Positions 1 to 8,020 are shown, numbered from the stretch's first letter. The stretch: 29,687 nt of DNA from JANOAR01 sp031411235 (GCA_031411235.1 JANOAR010000110.1:1-29687); one strand, 5' to 3'. Notes: generated by a model from the sequence alone, not told the origin. Numbers and translations: made by a program.

Positions 1-1
1 G

Positions 2-1078
2 CACAGCATCGAGGTCGCGCAGATCGGGCGCTCGATCTGTTCCTTTCTCCAGAGCAGGCACGCGGATTTGCTGGGCGATGCGGCATGGATTGATCCCGAT
101 CTGGTCGAGAGCGCCTGCCTCTCGCATGACCTGGGGCATCCACCGTTTGGCCACACGGGCGAGCGCACGCTGCACACGCTGATGGCTCCGTACGGGGGCT
201 TCGAGGGAAATGCGCAGACGCTGCGCATCCTGACCCAGACGATCTTTTCCGAGGGGCGCGATGGCATGAATCCGACGCGGGCGCTGATCGATGGCGTGCT
301 AAAATACAAGACGCTGCAAGCCGAGCTGCCCGACGCACCAAACCATTTTCTCTACAATGACCAGCACGCGACTCTGGCCTTTGCCCATGGTGGCGAGGCA
401 TTTCCTGCGGAGCTGACGCCAGGGCGCACGCGCAATGGTTTTCACAGCATCGAGTGCCAAGTCATGGACTGGGCCGACGACACCGCCTACTCGTTGAATG
501 ACCTCGCTGATGGCATCCACGCGGGCTTCATTTCGCTGCAAACGCTGGAGCGCTGGGCGGCCCGGCAGTCACTGGCAGCAGCGGAGGCTGAGCATGTTGA
601 GTTCCTGTGCCAGGCGATCCGCGAGGGGCGCGTGGAGGCGCGGCTAAATCGACACATCGGCCTGTGCATCGGCGCGTGCTCGCTGCGCTCCAGCAGCGGC
701 TGGCTGAGCGATAAGACACGCCGCCATGGTCTGGAACTGTGCATCGACGAGGCGGTGCGTGCGCAGACGAAGCTGAACAAGCGCATCTCGAATGAACTGG
801 TCTTCCAGTCGCCAGCACTGCAACAGCTCGACCACAAGGCGGGGTTCATTTTGAAGCGTTTATTCGCTGTGCTGCAGGAGCGCTACATCGAAGGCAATGG
901 TAAGGGCTTGCACATGCTGCCTGCTGAGACGGAGGAGGCGATCTCGCAGGCTGCGGATGCTACGGAGCGAGCGCGGCTGGTGTGCGACTGGATCGCCAAT
1001 ATGACGGATCACTTCGCCTTCAGAACCTATCGCCGACTCTTCGATGCGGAGTTCGGCTCGATCACGGATTTAGTTTGA
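2..1078 (+). CDS. dgt: dGTPase (deoxyguanosinetriphosphate triphosphohydrolase-like), 5'-truncated by window edge
   Basis: HD-superfamily phosphohydrolase expected to cleave dGTP (or other dNTPs) to the deoxynucleoside plus triphosphate in the cytoplasm. The frame is open from base 2 and begins with HSIEVAQIGRS, the first metal-binding histidine motif of the family, so the true start lies upstream. The HD signature follows as SHDLGHPPFGHTGE near base 125, and the last metal aspartate sits in DWADDTAYSLNDL near base 470. The rest is the helical C-terminal region of the dGTPase family, ending in a TGA. About 359 codons are visible, so little more than the N-terminus is missing. Substrate preference cannot be read from sequence. 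The gene converges on the LprI-like gene 24 bp away. High confidence in family, moderate in the exact dNTP. Confidence 0.9.
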   Translation, partial: HSIEVAQIGRSICSFLQSRHADLLGDAAWIDPDLVESACLSHDLGHPPFGHTGERTLHTLMAPYGGFEGNAQTLRILTQTIFSEGRDGMNPTRALIDGVLKYKTLQAELPDAPNHFLYNDQHATLAFAHGGEAFPAELTPGRTRNGFHSIECQVMDWADDTAYSLNDLADGIHAGFISLQTLERWAARQSLAAAEAEHVEFLCQAIREGRVEARLNRHIGLCIGACSLRSSSGWLSDKTRRHGLELCIDEAVRAQTKLNKRISNELVFQSPALQQLDHKAGFILKRLFAVLQERYIEGNGKGLHMLPAETEEAISQAADATERARLVCDWIANMTDHFAFRTYRRLFDAEFGSITDLV

Positions 1079-1102
1079 GAAGCTTTGCCGCACACGAGCA
1101 TT

Positions 1103-1762
1103 TCAGTCCGCCGTGCTCACCGCATCCATGACCATCCAGTTGCCTGCCTGATTCTTCTGGATTTTCAGTTCGATGGATCCGCCCTCGTAATAGATGTGGG
1201 TGTCATCCATCAACTGCAACGTGGGGTTGTCGCCAGCATCTTTGGACCAGATGAGTTTATTCAGCGCACGCTCGGCAGCGACGACTTGGGCGCTGGCGCG
1301 ATCATGCTTTTTGTAGGCGTCAAAGAAGCGCTTGCTCGCCTCTTTCAGCGTCTTAGCTCCTCCTTTGGCCGTTTTGGGATCAGGCTTCGGCTCGGGTTCG
1401 GACTTCGCTTCAGGCTGCTCTTCCTCGACCGCCAAGTATTCCTTGAGCTGCTTGGTACGCGCCTCCGTTACCGTCGCCAAGGTGCCCGAGTAGAGCATGG
1501 GGGCCATGCTGCCGCCGCGTGATTGGTCGGCAGCGAGCGCGGCTTCGGCATCGCGGAAGGTGATCCAGGCACGCTGGGATTCGCGCAGCAGCTTTTGCCC
1601 CGCCTCATCGAGTGTGGGCAGCAGTTTTTTATACACCACGTTGAGATGCTTGTCGGCCTTGGCGGCATCGCGTGCAGCCTCAGCATTCATTTCATGCTGG
1701 TTCTGGGCAATGCCTGGGGTGATGCAGGCACAGAGGCTGAGGATGGCGACGAGGAGTTTCAT
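1103..1762 (-). CDS. Secreted LprI-family (DUF1311-like) protein
   Basis: Probable exported protein of about 219 residues. I chose the ATG at 1762 because it gives a clean signal peptide (MKLLVAILSLCACITPGIAQ); the frame opens 30 bp earlier, but that adds a polar N-terminus. After the signal comes an LprI-like domain with the typical YKKLLPTLDEAGQKLLRESQ, AWITFRDAEAA and GGSMAPMLYSGTLA stretches, then a Lys/Glu/Pro-rich linker (EEEQPEAKSEPEPKPDPK) and a C-terminal domain of about 70 residues that I do not recognise. LprI was named for a mycobacterial lysozyme inhibitor, but most family members have no known function. The cysteines usual in the family (after RDAE and in YxGC) are replaced by Ala and Thr, so a disulfide-stabilised fold is doubtful. 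It is transcribed divergently from the cobalamin adenosyltransferase gene. Confidence 0.7.
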   Translation of the reverse strand: MKLLVAILSLCACITPGIAQNQHEMNAEAARDAAKADKHLNVVYKKLLPTLDEAGQKLLRESQRAWITFRDAEAALAADQSRGGSMAPMLYSGTLATVTEARTKQLKEYLAVEEEQPEAKSEPEPKPDPKTAKGGAKTLKEASKRFFDAYKKHDRASAQVVAAERALNKLIWSKDAGDNPTLQLMDDTHIYYEGGSIELKIQKNQAGNWMVMDAVSTAD

Positions 1763-1796
1763 GGTGGATGGATGAAGGGTGGTGAACGGCAAAGGT

Positions 1797-1830
1797 TAGA
1801 TTTCGGATTTTAGATTCCAGATTTTGGAAT
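1797..1830. repeat. AT-rich GATTT-iterated leader with short inverted repeat
   Basis: The divergent intergenic segment carries repeated GATTT/GATTC words and a 6-bp inverted repeat, ATTCCA (1814-1819) and TGGAAT (1825-1830), just upstream of the adenosyltransferase start. It stands out from its GC-rich surroundings. It could hold promoter elements for either flanking gene, but I cannot assign a clear -35/-10 pair and see no cobalamin riboswitch. Confidence 0.35.
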
Positions 1831-1841
1831 TACAGCGAGCC

Positions 1842-2402
1842 ATGTCTATTAGCACTCGAAAAGGCGACTCAGGAAGCACCGATTTACTCTTTGGCCAGCG
1901 CGTCATCAAGAGCCACCCACGTATCGCGGCGCTGGGCCATGTCGATGAACTCAACGCCGCCCTGGGTCTGCTACGCCTCCACGCGGGCACTGCCGAGACC
2001 GGTGAAGTCGCTGCCCAGACGCAGCTCTGGCTCATCGGCCTGATGGGTGAACTGGCCACCCCGGTAGGCAGCGAAGAAAAATACGAGGAGACCCACACGC
2101 AGCAAATCACGACGGAGCAAGTCGGCTACCTCGACGGCTGGGTGGAGCGCCTAGAGCGCGAGGGAGCCTTTAAATTCACTGGCTGGGTGCTCCCCGGCGC
2201 AGCAGGCGTGCCGGGCGGAGCCTACGCCGATTTCGCCCGCACCATCTGCCGCCGGGCCGAGCGCAGCCTCATCGAACTGGATGCCACGGGCGATGAACTG
2301 CCCAATGACGAGCCCGTGCGCTACCTCAATCGCCTCTCCGATGTGCTCTGGCTCCTCGCCCGCTGGGAGGAAAAAGCCAAAAATAGCCTCACCAAAGTTT
2401 AA
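1842..2402 (+). CDS. pduO: Cob(I)alamin adenosyltransferase, PduO type
   Basis: Transfers the 5'-deoxyadenosyl group of ATP to cob(I)alamin (or cob(I)yrinic acid diamide), making the adenosylcobalamin cofactor in the cytoplasm. The N-terminal ATP-binding signature STRKGDSGSTDLLFGQRV is present, followed by HPRIAALGHVDELNAALG, then the helix GAYADFARTICRRAERSL with the conserved Arg/Glu pair, and NRLSDVLWLLAR near the C-terminus. The length of 186 residues is normal for the family. The ATG at 1842 puts the ATP motif at the N-terminus as in homologues; a TTG at 1824 would add six residues with no family support. No other cobalamin gene or B12-dependent enzyme lies nearby, so it probably serves salvage. 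The next gene starts 46 bp downstream on the same strand. Confidence 0.88.
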   Translation: MSISTRKGDSGSTDLLFGQRVIKSHPRIAALGHVDELNAALGLLRLHAGTAETGEVAAQTQLWLIGLMGELATPVGSEEKYEETHTQQITTEQVGYLDGWVERLEREGAFKFTGWVLPGAAGVPGGAYADFARTICRRAERSLIELDATGDELPNDEPVRYLNRLSDVLWLLARWEEKAKNSLTKV

Positions 2403-2448
2403 CCCGCAAAAGTTGACGGCTAATTCCAACTCAGCTAGCATCGGCCTG

Positions 2449-3780
2449 ATGAGAGCCCCCTGTTCCTCCCGACTTCCTATTGCCTGCACCGCTATCATTC
2501 TAGCGAGCGCCAGCATTTCACCCGCCTGGGCCTTTCTCGGCTTCTTCAAGAAGACCGACAAGACCGTGGCCCCTAATAACGCCGAACTGCAATCCCAAGA
2601 AGCAACCGCCATGGTACTGCTCCGTGATGGACGTGCCGCCCAAAGCGCTGGCGATGGTGGCAAAGCGAGCAAGATCTACGACAGCATCGTGGAGAAGTAT
2701 CGCTTCACCAACAGCGCCTCCGAAGCCGCTTTCGCCAAAGCCACCATCGTGCGTGTTAACGGCAAGCTCGACGACGCCTTCGATGCCTTCCAAATATTCA
2801 TCGACCGCTACCGCCAGAGCCCCAGGTTCCCTGATGCCATCCAGCAGCAGTACGAAATCGCCGAAGAAGCCAAGGGCGGCAAAAAACAGCGCAGCCTCAT
2901 TCTCCTGCCCATGAAATTGGGCTCCGAGGAAGTGATCAAGCTCTACCAGCAGATCATCAAAAATGCGCCCTATGGCAAGTTTGCCCCCCTCGCTCAGTTC
3001 AGCATCGCCGAGATCTACCAAGAAAAGGGCGACAAAGCCAAGGCCACCCAGGCCTTCCAAACCGTCGTCGATAACTACCCGTCCTCGAAGGAAGCATCGG
3101 AAGCTCAGTTCCGCATCGGAGCCATCAGTAATATCGCCGCGAACAAAACACAGGACAGTTCCAACCTCGTGCAGACTCGCGATGCCTTGCAGACCTACGT
3201 CGCCACCAATCCCTCGGGTGACCGCGCCAGCGAGGCCCAGGCCATCCTCAGCCAAGTCGATGCCACCGAGGCAGCACGCTCCCTCGAAGTCGCCAAATTC
3301 TACGAGAAGAGCGGCAAGCCCAAAGCTGCTGCCATCTACTACAACGAAGCACTGAAATACGGCACCCCCGAAGCCTCTGCTGAAGCTCGCGACCGCCTCG
3401 CCTCCCTCGCCAAGGAATTCCCCGAGGAACTCGTCGATGTGAAAAGCAACCCTTCCAACAACTACACCGTCCCCGCTGCCATGGATCTGCGCAGCCGTGA
3501 TGACTATGCTGGCCCCCCAGCACCTGAGTTGGCCCGTCTCAGCCAAAAGCCCAAGATGCGCAAAGAGAACGAAGCCTTCATGCCCATCCCCCTGCAAGAG
3601 CCCGATCTGCCGACTCGCCCTACGGGTGCCCCCGCCCCTGGTAGCTTGCTCCCTCCCGTCATCGCCCCTGGCGACAAGCCCTTGCTTCTGCCAGTTCCCC
3701 CCGCACCTACGAGCGCCCCCGCAGCGCCGCCTGTGCCACCCGCCCCCGCGCCTGAAGCCCCTCCCGCCAAGAGCAACTAA
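2449..3780 (+). CDS. Secreted tetratricopeptide-repeat protein with proline-rich C-terminus
   Basis: A 443-residue exported protein. The ATG at 2449 gives a signal peptide (MRAPCSSRLPIACTAIILAS, then ASISPAWA); the frame is open to 2281, but that extension overlaps pduO and has no signal. The mature part holds several helix-turn-helix TPR-like units: SAGDGGKASKIYDSIVEKY, KLDDAFDAFQIFIDRY, FSIAEIYQEKGDKAKATQAF and AKFYEKSGKPKAAAIYYNEA. This is the layout of BamD/YbgF-like periplasmic scaffolds. The last 60 or so residues are mostly Pro and Ala and are probably disordered. It lies 57 bp upstream of lptE on the same strand, so a role in envelope assembly is reasonable but is inference. It carries no lipobox, so it is not an obvious BamD lipoprotein. 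Confidence 0.7.
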   Translation: MRAPCSSRLPIACTAIILASASISPAWAFLGFFKKTDKTVAPNNAELQSQEATAMVLLRDGRAAQSAGDGGKASKIYDSIVEKYRFTNSASEAAFAKATIVRVNGKLDDAFDAFQIFIDRYRQSPRFPDAIQQQYEIAEEAKGGKKQRSLILLPMKLGSEEVIKLYQQIIKNAPYGKFAPLAQFSIAEIYQEKGDKAKATQAFQTVVDNYPSSKEASEAQFRIGAISNIAANKTQDSSNLVQTRDALQTYVATNPSGDRASEAQAILSQVDATEAARSLEVAKFYEKSGKPKAAAIYYNEALKYGTPEASAEARDRLASLAKEFPEELVDVKSNPSNNYTVPAAMDLRSRDDYAGPPAPELARLSQKPKMRKENEAFMPIPLQEPDLPTRPTGAPAPGSLLPPVIAPGDKPLLLPVPPAPTSAPAAPPVPPAPAPEAPPAKSN

Positions 3781-3837
3781 ATCAACGCGGCCCATCCTCC
3801 GCCCACTGACTTTCATTACTACTCCCACGATACCCAC

Positions 3838-4347
3838 ATGAACCGCTGGCACCTCCTCATCACTCCCCTCCTAGCCCTCCTGCTCTCCAACTGCGCGGGT
3901 TACAAGATCGGCACATCCAAGCCCTCGCACCTCACGAATGTCGTGAAGTTGCATGTGCCCACGTTCGTCAATGACACGCTGGAGCCTCGCCTCGCGGTGC
4001 TCGTCACCAATGCCGTCATCAAACAAATCCAATTAGGCGGAGCCTACCAAATCGTGACCGAAGACGAAGCCGATGCGACCCTAAAAGGCTCCATCGAAAT
4101 CATCGACCGCAGCCAGTGGCGCTCCGTGCGCACCAACACCCTACGAACCCGCGAGATCCTCGAACTGATCCGCGTGAATTACAAAATCACCGATAGCAGC
4201 GGCACCTCCCTCCACACTGGCCGCACGCAAGGCCAGTCCCACATCGTGCTGGACGCCAACTTCCAGCTCTCCGAGCGCCAAGCCCTCTCCGAAGCAGCCG
4301 AGCAACTCTCCGTTGCCCTGGTCGATGAGATCTCCAATGGTTGGTAG
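3838..4347 (+). CDS. lptE: LPS-assembly lipoprotein LptE-like
   Basis: Predicted outer-membrane lipoprotein of 169 residues, the partner and plug of the LptD channel that inserts lipopolysaccharide. The N-terminus is a lipoprotein signal ending in the lipobox LLSNC, so Cys19 would be lipidated; AGYKIG follows directly, as in many LptE proteins (C-x-GY). The body has the expected alternating pattern: VVKLHVPTFVNDTLEP, LAVLVTNAVIKQIQ, DADATLKGSIEII, LELIRVNYKITD and SEAAEQLSVALVDEI. The length fits the family. It follows the TPR protein on the same strand and is closed by the terminator at 4377. LptD is not in the window. The family call rests on the pattern and the lipobox rather than on catalytic residues. 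Confidence 0.75.
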   Translation: MNRWHLLITPLLALLLSNCAGYKIGTSKPSHLTNVVKLHVPTFVNDTLEPRLAVLVTNAVIKQIQLGGAYQIVTEDEADATLKGSIEIIDRSQWRSVRTNTLRTREILELIRVNYKITDSSGTSLHTGRTQGQSHIVLDANFQLSERQALSEAAEQLSVALVDEISNGW

Positions 4348-4376
4348 AGCGCCGCTAACGCCCCGAGCTTAATATT

Positions 4377-4406
4377 AAAGCGCCCCTCATAAAGGGGCGC
4401 TTTTTT
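4377..4406 (+). terminator. Rho-independent terminator after lptE
   Basis: An 11-bp perfect stem (AAAGCGCCCCT at 4377-4387 with AGGGGCGCTTT at 4393-4403), a 5-nt loop CATAA and a run of six T from 4401. It ends the pduO-TPR-lptE group and separates it from hscC. Confidence 0.93.
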
Positions 4407-4477
4407 GTTTTTAAAGAGCCGTCTCCAACCTTTTTCCATTCGCCAAATCAAGCGTCACTGTGCATACATGCCCTCGA

Positions 4478-6154
4478 ATGATTGGCATTGATCTAGGCAC
4501 AACGAATAGCCTCGTGGCCATCCTGGAGGATGGGCAACCGCGAGTGTTGGCGAATGAATTTGGCGAAGACCTCACGCCCTCTGTTGTCGCCGTGGCTGAC
4601 GACGGTGCCCTGCTCATTGGACGTGCGGCAAAAGATCGGCTGATCAACTCCCCCAGCAGTGGCCAAGCCTTTTTCAAACGCGACATGGGCACCACAACCA
4701 CCTATCGCTTTGGCAACAGGCGCTGGAGCCCCATTGAATGCTCCGCGATGGTGCTCAAAGAGATGAAACGCATCGCCGAACTGCATCTGGGAAAAGAAGT
4801 CGAAAGCGCCGTGATCACCGTGCCCGCCTACTTTCACGACCAGCAGCGCCAAGCCACCGTCGATGCCGCCAAGATCGCTGGCCTGCGCGTCGAGCGCTTG
4901 CTCAACGAGCCCACCGCTGCCGCCCTCGCCTATGGTTTCCGCGCCACCGATGAACTCAATACCCTGCTCGTTTTTGACCTTGGCGGCGGCACTTTCGACG
5001 TGACCGTTCTCGAGTGTTTCGATGGCGTCGTCGAAGTGAAAGCCTCCGCTGGCGAAAGCCGCCTGGGCGGTGAGGACTACACCGATGCACTCGCCGACTG
5101 GCTCATCAAAGAATTCCATTGGAAGCCCACCGAAGCTGATAAAACCAAGTGGCGCGAGCAAGTCGAGCAACTCAAGCGCACCCTCAGCAAAGAGCCTCGC
5201 GGCAGCATCCGCATCGGCGACAAGGACGCCCCCATCACCCGCGACGACTTCACTACTGCTACCGCTAGCCTCACCGCCAGACTGCGCCCCGTGGTGAAGC
5301 GTGCCCTGCGCGATGCCCAGCTTACCCCTGCACAGCTCGATGCCGTGCTGCTCGTCGGCGGTGCCAGCCGGATGCCCATCGTCATCGAGCAGATGCGAAA
5401 TGACCTGCAACTGCCCCCCAACACCACACTCGACCCCGATCGAGTCATCGCCCTCGGCGCGGCCATTCAGCAAGCTCTGTGCGTCGGCGACGAGGCCGTG
5501 CGCGATCTCGTGCTCACCGACGTATGCCCACATACACTCGGCGTCGAAGTTTCAAAACACCTCACCCCAGGGCATTCCGAGCCGGGGTTTTTCTCCCCCA
5601 TCATTGATCGCAACACCACCGTCCCCGTCAGTCGCAGTTCCATTTATAGCACCATGCATCCCGACCAGGATGAGATATTTTTGAAGGTGTACCAAGGTGA
5701 GAGCCGCCTCGTAAAGGACAACCAACGCATCGGCGAAATCCGCATCACCGGCATGAAAACCCAGCCGGGACAAACTCACCCTGGAGCCGTGGACGTGCGC
5801 TTCACCTATGACATGAATGGCATCCTGGAAATCGAAGTCACCGTGCTCGCCACCCACAAGAAGCACAGCCAAGTCATTGAACAGCGCCCTGGCACAATGA
5901 GCAAAGAACAGATCGCCGAAGCCATCCGTGCGCTCCAACCTTTAAAAATCCATCCTCGCGAAACGCCTGCGCACCGTGCGCGACTGGAGCGAGCCAATCG
6001 ACTCTATGCCGACCTCAGCGGTGATTTACGTGAGTCCTTGACCCACTGGGTGGACGCCTTTGAAGGTGCCCTCGCCTCGCAACAGACCACGAGGATCAAA
6101 GAAGCGGCTGAGGACTTGGATCGCTTCATGCACCCCTTCTTTCGCGATGCCTAG
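4478..6154 (+). CDS. hscC: Hsp70-family chaperone, HscC type
   Basis: ATP-dependent chaperone of 558 residues, clearly shorter than DnaK (about 640) and close to the length of E. coli HscC. The N-terminal ATPase domain shows IGIDLGTTNSLVA (phosphate 1, residues 2-14), INEPTAAALAYG-like LLNEPTAAALAYG, VFDLGGGTFDVTVLE (from about residue 165) and LLVGGASRMP (about 291-300). The features that point to HscC are FKRDMGTTTTYRFG, LTDVCPHTLGVEV, FFSPIIDRNTTVPVSR and YSTMHPDQDEIFLKVYQGE, all close to my memory of the E. coli protein. The C-terminal lid is short. I chose the ATG at 4478, which starts directly on the ATPase strand; a GTG at 4460 in frame would add six residues. No DnaJ or GrpE gene is adjacent, so its J-partner is unknown. 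Its 3' end lies 5 bp from that of hisF. Confidence 0.88.
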   Translation: MIGIDLGTTNSLVAILEDGQPRVLANEFGEDLTPSVVAVADDGALLIGRAAKDRLINSPSSGQAFFKRDMGTTTTYRFGNRRWSPIECSAMVLKEMKRIAELHLGKEVESAVITVPAYFHDQQRQATVDAAKIAGLRVERLLNEPTAAALAYGFRATDELNTLLVFDLGGGTFDVTVLECFDGVVEVKASAGESRLGGEDYTDALADWLIKEFHWKPTEADKTKWREQVEQLKRTLSKEPRGSIRIGDKDAPITRDDFTTATASLTARLRPVVKRALRDAQLTPAQLDAVLLVGGASRMPIVIEQMRNDLQLPPNTTLDPDRVIALGAAIQQALCVGDEAVRDLVLTDVCPHTLGVEVSKHLTPGHSEPGFFSPIIDRNTTVPVSRSSIYSTMHPDQDEIFLKVYQGESRLVKDNQRIGEIRITGMKTQPGQTHPGAVDVRFTYDMNGILEIEVTVLATHKKHSQVIEQRPGTMSKEQIAEAIRALQPLKIHPRETPAHRARLERANRLYADLSGDLRESLTHWVDAFEGALASQQTTRIKEAAEDLDRFMHPFFRDA

Positions 6155-6159
6155 CTGGC

Positions 6160-6939
6160 TCATACCCGCACGGGGATCCCCTTCCCTGCGAGGAAAGTCT
6201 TCACATCGCCCACGGTAAATTCGCCAAAATGGAAGATGCTCGCCGCGAGCACGGCATCGGCTTTGCCAGCAGCCCCCAGCACATCGACCATGTGCTCTAG
6301 CTTGCCAGCACCGCCGCTGGCAATGACGGGGATCGTCACCGCCTCGCTCACCGCTCGCGTCAGCCCGAGATCGTAGCCCGCCTTGGTACCATCGGCATCC
6401 ATACTGGTGAGGAGTATCTCTCCCGCACCGCGTTTGCACACCTCGGCGGCCCATTCGATGGCATCGACTTCATCGCCATTCGCTCGTAGCGCAGGCTTCC
6501 TACCACCGTGGGTATAGACTGTCCACGAGCCGCGAGCATTGCGTTTCGCGTCGATGGCCACCACGAGGCATTGGCAACCAAAGGCCTCCGCCGCTTCGTC
6601 GATGACCCCTGGATTGGCCAGTGCCGCCGTGTTCACGCCCACTTTATCCGCGCCCGCCAGGAGCATGATCCGCATGTCCCCCACGGTGCGAATGCCACCG
6701 CCCACCGTCAGCGGCATGAAGCAACACGCCGCCGTGCGCTCCACCACATCCACCATCGTTTTGCGATTGTCCGATGACGCCGTGATGTCCAGAAACACAA
6801 GCTCATCTGCCCCCTGGTCATTGTAGGCCTTCGCGCACTCCACGGGGTCGCCCGCATCGCGTAGATCGAGAAATTTGGTGCCCTTGACCACACGGCCAGC
6901 ATGGACATCGAGACAGGGGATGATTCGTTTGGTAAGCAT
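6160..6939 (-). CDS. hisF: Imidazole glycerol phosphate synthase, cyclase subunit HisF
   Basis: Uses ammonia delivered by HisH to convert PRFAR to imidazole glycerol phosphate and AICAR, step five of histidine synthesis, joining it to the purine pathway. The full 259-residue (beta-alpha)8 barrel is present. The catalytic aspartates are both in place: Asp11 in IIPCLD and Asp130 in LVVAIDAKR. The phosphate loops are recognisable: LTVGGGIRTVGDM, LAGADKVGVNTAA, LLTSMDADGTKAGYD and PVIASGGAGKLEHM. It stands alone, with no hisH, hisA or hisI beside it, so the his genes are dispersed in this genome. The start at 6939 matches the usual MLxKRIIPCLD N-terminus. Confidence 0.96.
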   Translation of the reverse strand: MLTKRIIPCLDVHAGRVVKGTKFLDLRDAGDPVECAKAYNDQGADELVFLDITASSDNRKTMVDVVERTAACCFMPLTVGGGIRTVGDMRIMLLAGADKVGVNTAALANPGVIDEAAEAFGCQCLVVAIDAKRNARGSWTVYTHGGRKPALRANGDEVDAIEWAAEVCKRGAGEILLTSMDADGTKAGYDLGLTRAVSEAVTIPVIASGGAGKLEHMVDVLGAAGKADAVLAASIFHFGEFTVGDVKTFLAGKGIPVRV

Positions 6940-7047
6940 GTGCAGGGGATTTTAAGCGAGCGCGTAGAGTAGAGAGCAGAAATCCCATGGCGAGCAACAG
7001 TCATGCTTGGCGACAAATCATTGTTTTCATCTTTGCACTTGCTCAAG

Positions 7048-7068
7048 TTACTTTGCATTGCAAAGTAA
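7048..7068. promoter_or_regulatory. Perfect 21-bp palindrome: probable operator of the downstream winged-helix regulator
   Basis: Arm TTACTTTGCA (7048-7057), a single central T, then the exact reverse complement TGCAAAGTAA (7059-7068). It ends 5 bp before the start codon of the membrane-protein gene, whose second cistron encodes a small winged-helix regulator, so autoregulation is the simplest reading. It has no T-run and its centre is one base, so it is a protein-binding dyad, not a terminator. A near copy lies upstream of ispH. Confidence 0.75.
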
Positions 7069-7073
7069 ATGCC

Positions 7074-7724
7074 ATGTCCACCCACGACACCGCCTTGGAG
7101 CATCTCCGCATCATCCGCTCGCTCATGGAGCGTGCCCAGACCTACCGCGCCATCTCCGCCCCAGCCGCCTTGTTTGGCGGCGTCCTGGGTACCATCGCAG
7201 CCGCGCTCGGCATCATGGCCGATGCGGCCCCCCTCTCCTGGTCGCCCACCAAACTGCTTTGGATTTGGCTACTGCTGCTCATCCTCAGTTCTGGGTTGAA
7301 CCTAGCCCTACTCTTTCAAAGCGCTGCCCGGCGCAGCCAGCCCCTGCTCTCCGAGGGCATGGTCACCGCCATGCGTGCCATCACCCCGCCGATGCTGGTG
7401 GGCGGTGTGCTGGGATTTTGCTTCATCATTTATCGTGGCGATGCCGTGCTGGCCTCTCTCATCTGGATCAATACCTACGCGCTCGGGCTGCTCGCCACAG
7501 GCACCTTTTCGCCTCGTTCGATACGGCGACTCGGACGCGCCTTTCTGTGTGCCGGGCTCTCGCTGAGCCTCGTGTGGTTCCACCGCCCCGACTTGTTACC
7601 TTGGCATGGCAATGTGGCCCGCGCCTCGCTCTTCCTCGGCCTCACCTTTGGCCTGCTGCACATCGCCTACGCCGTCGCCGTGTTTTCACGCCCCTACAAG
7701 TCACCGACCGAGGTAGCCGAATGA
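7074..7724 (+). CDS. Multi-pass membrane protein paired with a winged-helix regulator
   Basis: A 216-residue integral membrane protein of unknown function. After a cytoplasmic start (MSTHDTALEHLRIIRSLMER) it has about six hydrophobic segments: ALFGGVLGTIAAALGIM, LLWIWLLLLILSSGLNLALL, ITPPMLVGGVLGFCFIIY, ASLIWINTYALGLLATG, LGRAFLCAGLSLSLVW and ASLFLGLTFGLLHIAYAVAVF. I chose the ATG at 7074 over the one at 6987 because the earlier start would place the palindromic operator inside the gene and add an unrelated N-terminus. Its stop overlaps the regulator's start (ATGA), so the two are translationally coupled. No transporter motif is evident. Family pairing with such regulators is from memory; the function is not known to me. 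Confidence 0.75.
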   Translation: MSTHDTALEHLRIIRSLMERAQTYRAISAPAALFGGVLGTIAAALGIMADAAPLSWSPTKLLWIWLLLLILSSGLNLALLFQSAARRSQPLLSEGMVTAMRAITPPMLVGGVLGFCFIIYRGDAVLASLIWINTYALGLLATGTFSPRSIRRLGRAFLCAGLSLSLVWFHRPDLLPWHGNVARASLFLGLTFGLLHIAYAVAVFSRPYKSPTEVAE

Positions 7725-8020
7725 TCGACTTTGAACAACTGGACAAGGTGATCCACGAGAAGGCTCGTCTTTCCATCATGACCCTACTCGCTGGCCGAGG
7801 CGAGTGGAGCTTCCAGGATCTGAAAGCGGAACTCAGCATGAGCGACGGCAACCTAATCACCCACATCCGCAAACTCACCGAACCCGGCTACGTCCTCGAA
7901 ACACGCGACGAAACCAGCACTCGCCCCCGCACCACCTACGCCCTCACCAAGTCGGGCCGCTCAGCCTTCAAAGACTACATCGCCGTGCTGGAGGCCATCG
8001 TGAAATCTACCAAACCCTAA
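7721..8020 (+). CDS. Small winged-helix transcriptional regulator (HTH_34/MarR-ArsR-like)
   Basis: A 99-residue DNA-binding protein made of little more than one winged-helix domain. VIHEKARLSIMTLLA forms the first helix, EWSFQDLKAELSMSDGNLITHIRKLTEPGYV the helix-turn-helix with recognition helix DGNLITHIRKL, and TRPRTTYALTKSGRSAFKDYIAVLEAIV the wing plus C-terminal dimer helix. This is the pattern of the HTH_34 (PF13601) group. It has no ligand domain and no metal-site cysteines. The start overlaps the membrane-protein stop by 4 bp. Dimeric regulators of this size bind short palindromes, and the 21-bp dyad at 7048 ahead of its own operon is the obvious candidate site. The inducer is unknown; the partner membrane protein may be involved in sensing. 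Confidence 0.85.
   Translation: MIDFEQLDKVIHEKARLSIMTLLAGRGEWSFQDLKAELSMSDGNLITHIRKLTEPGYVLETRDETSTRPRTTYALTKSGRSAFKDYIAVLEAIVKSTKP

Noticed and set aside
1797..1841. Cobalamin riboswitch ahead of the adenosyltransferase gene
   Set aside because: The divergent gap is only 79 bp, too short, and there is no B12-box-like sequence.
2518..3852. 444-codon open frame on the minus strand opposite the TPR gene
   Set aside because: It is a shadow of a GC-rich coding gene: Gly/Val/Leu-rich, with no motif, and it lies opposite a gene with signal peptide and TPR repeats.
6987..7073. Upstream ATG for the membrane protein (extra 29 residues)
   Set aside because: It would put the 21-bp palindrome inside the coding region and add a second hydrophobic stretch that breaks the usual charged N-terminus; the ATG at 7074 fits better.
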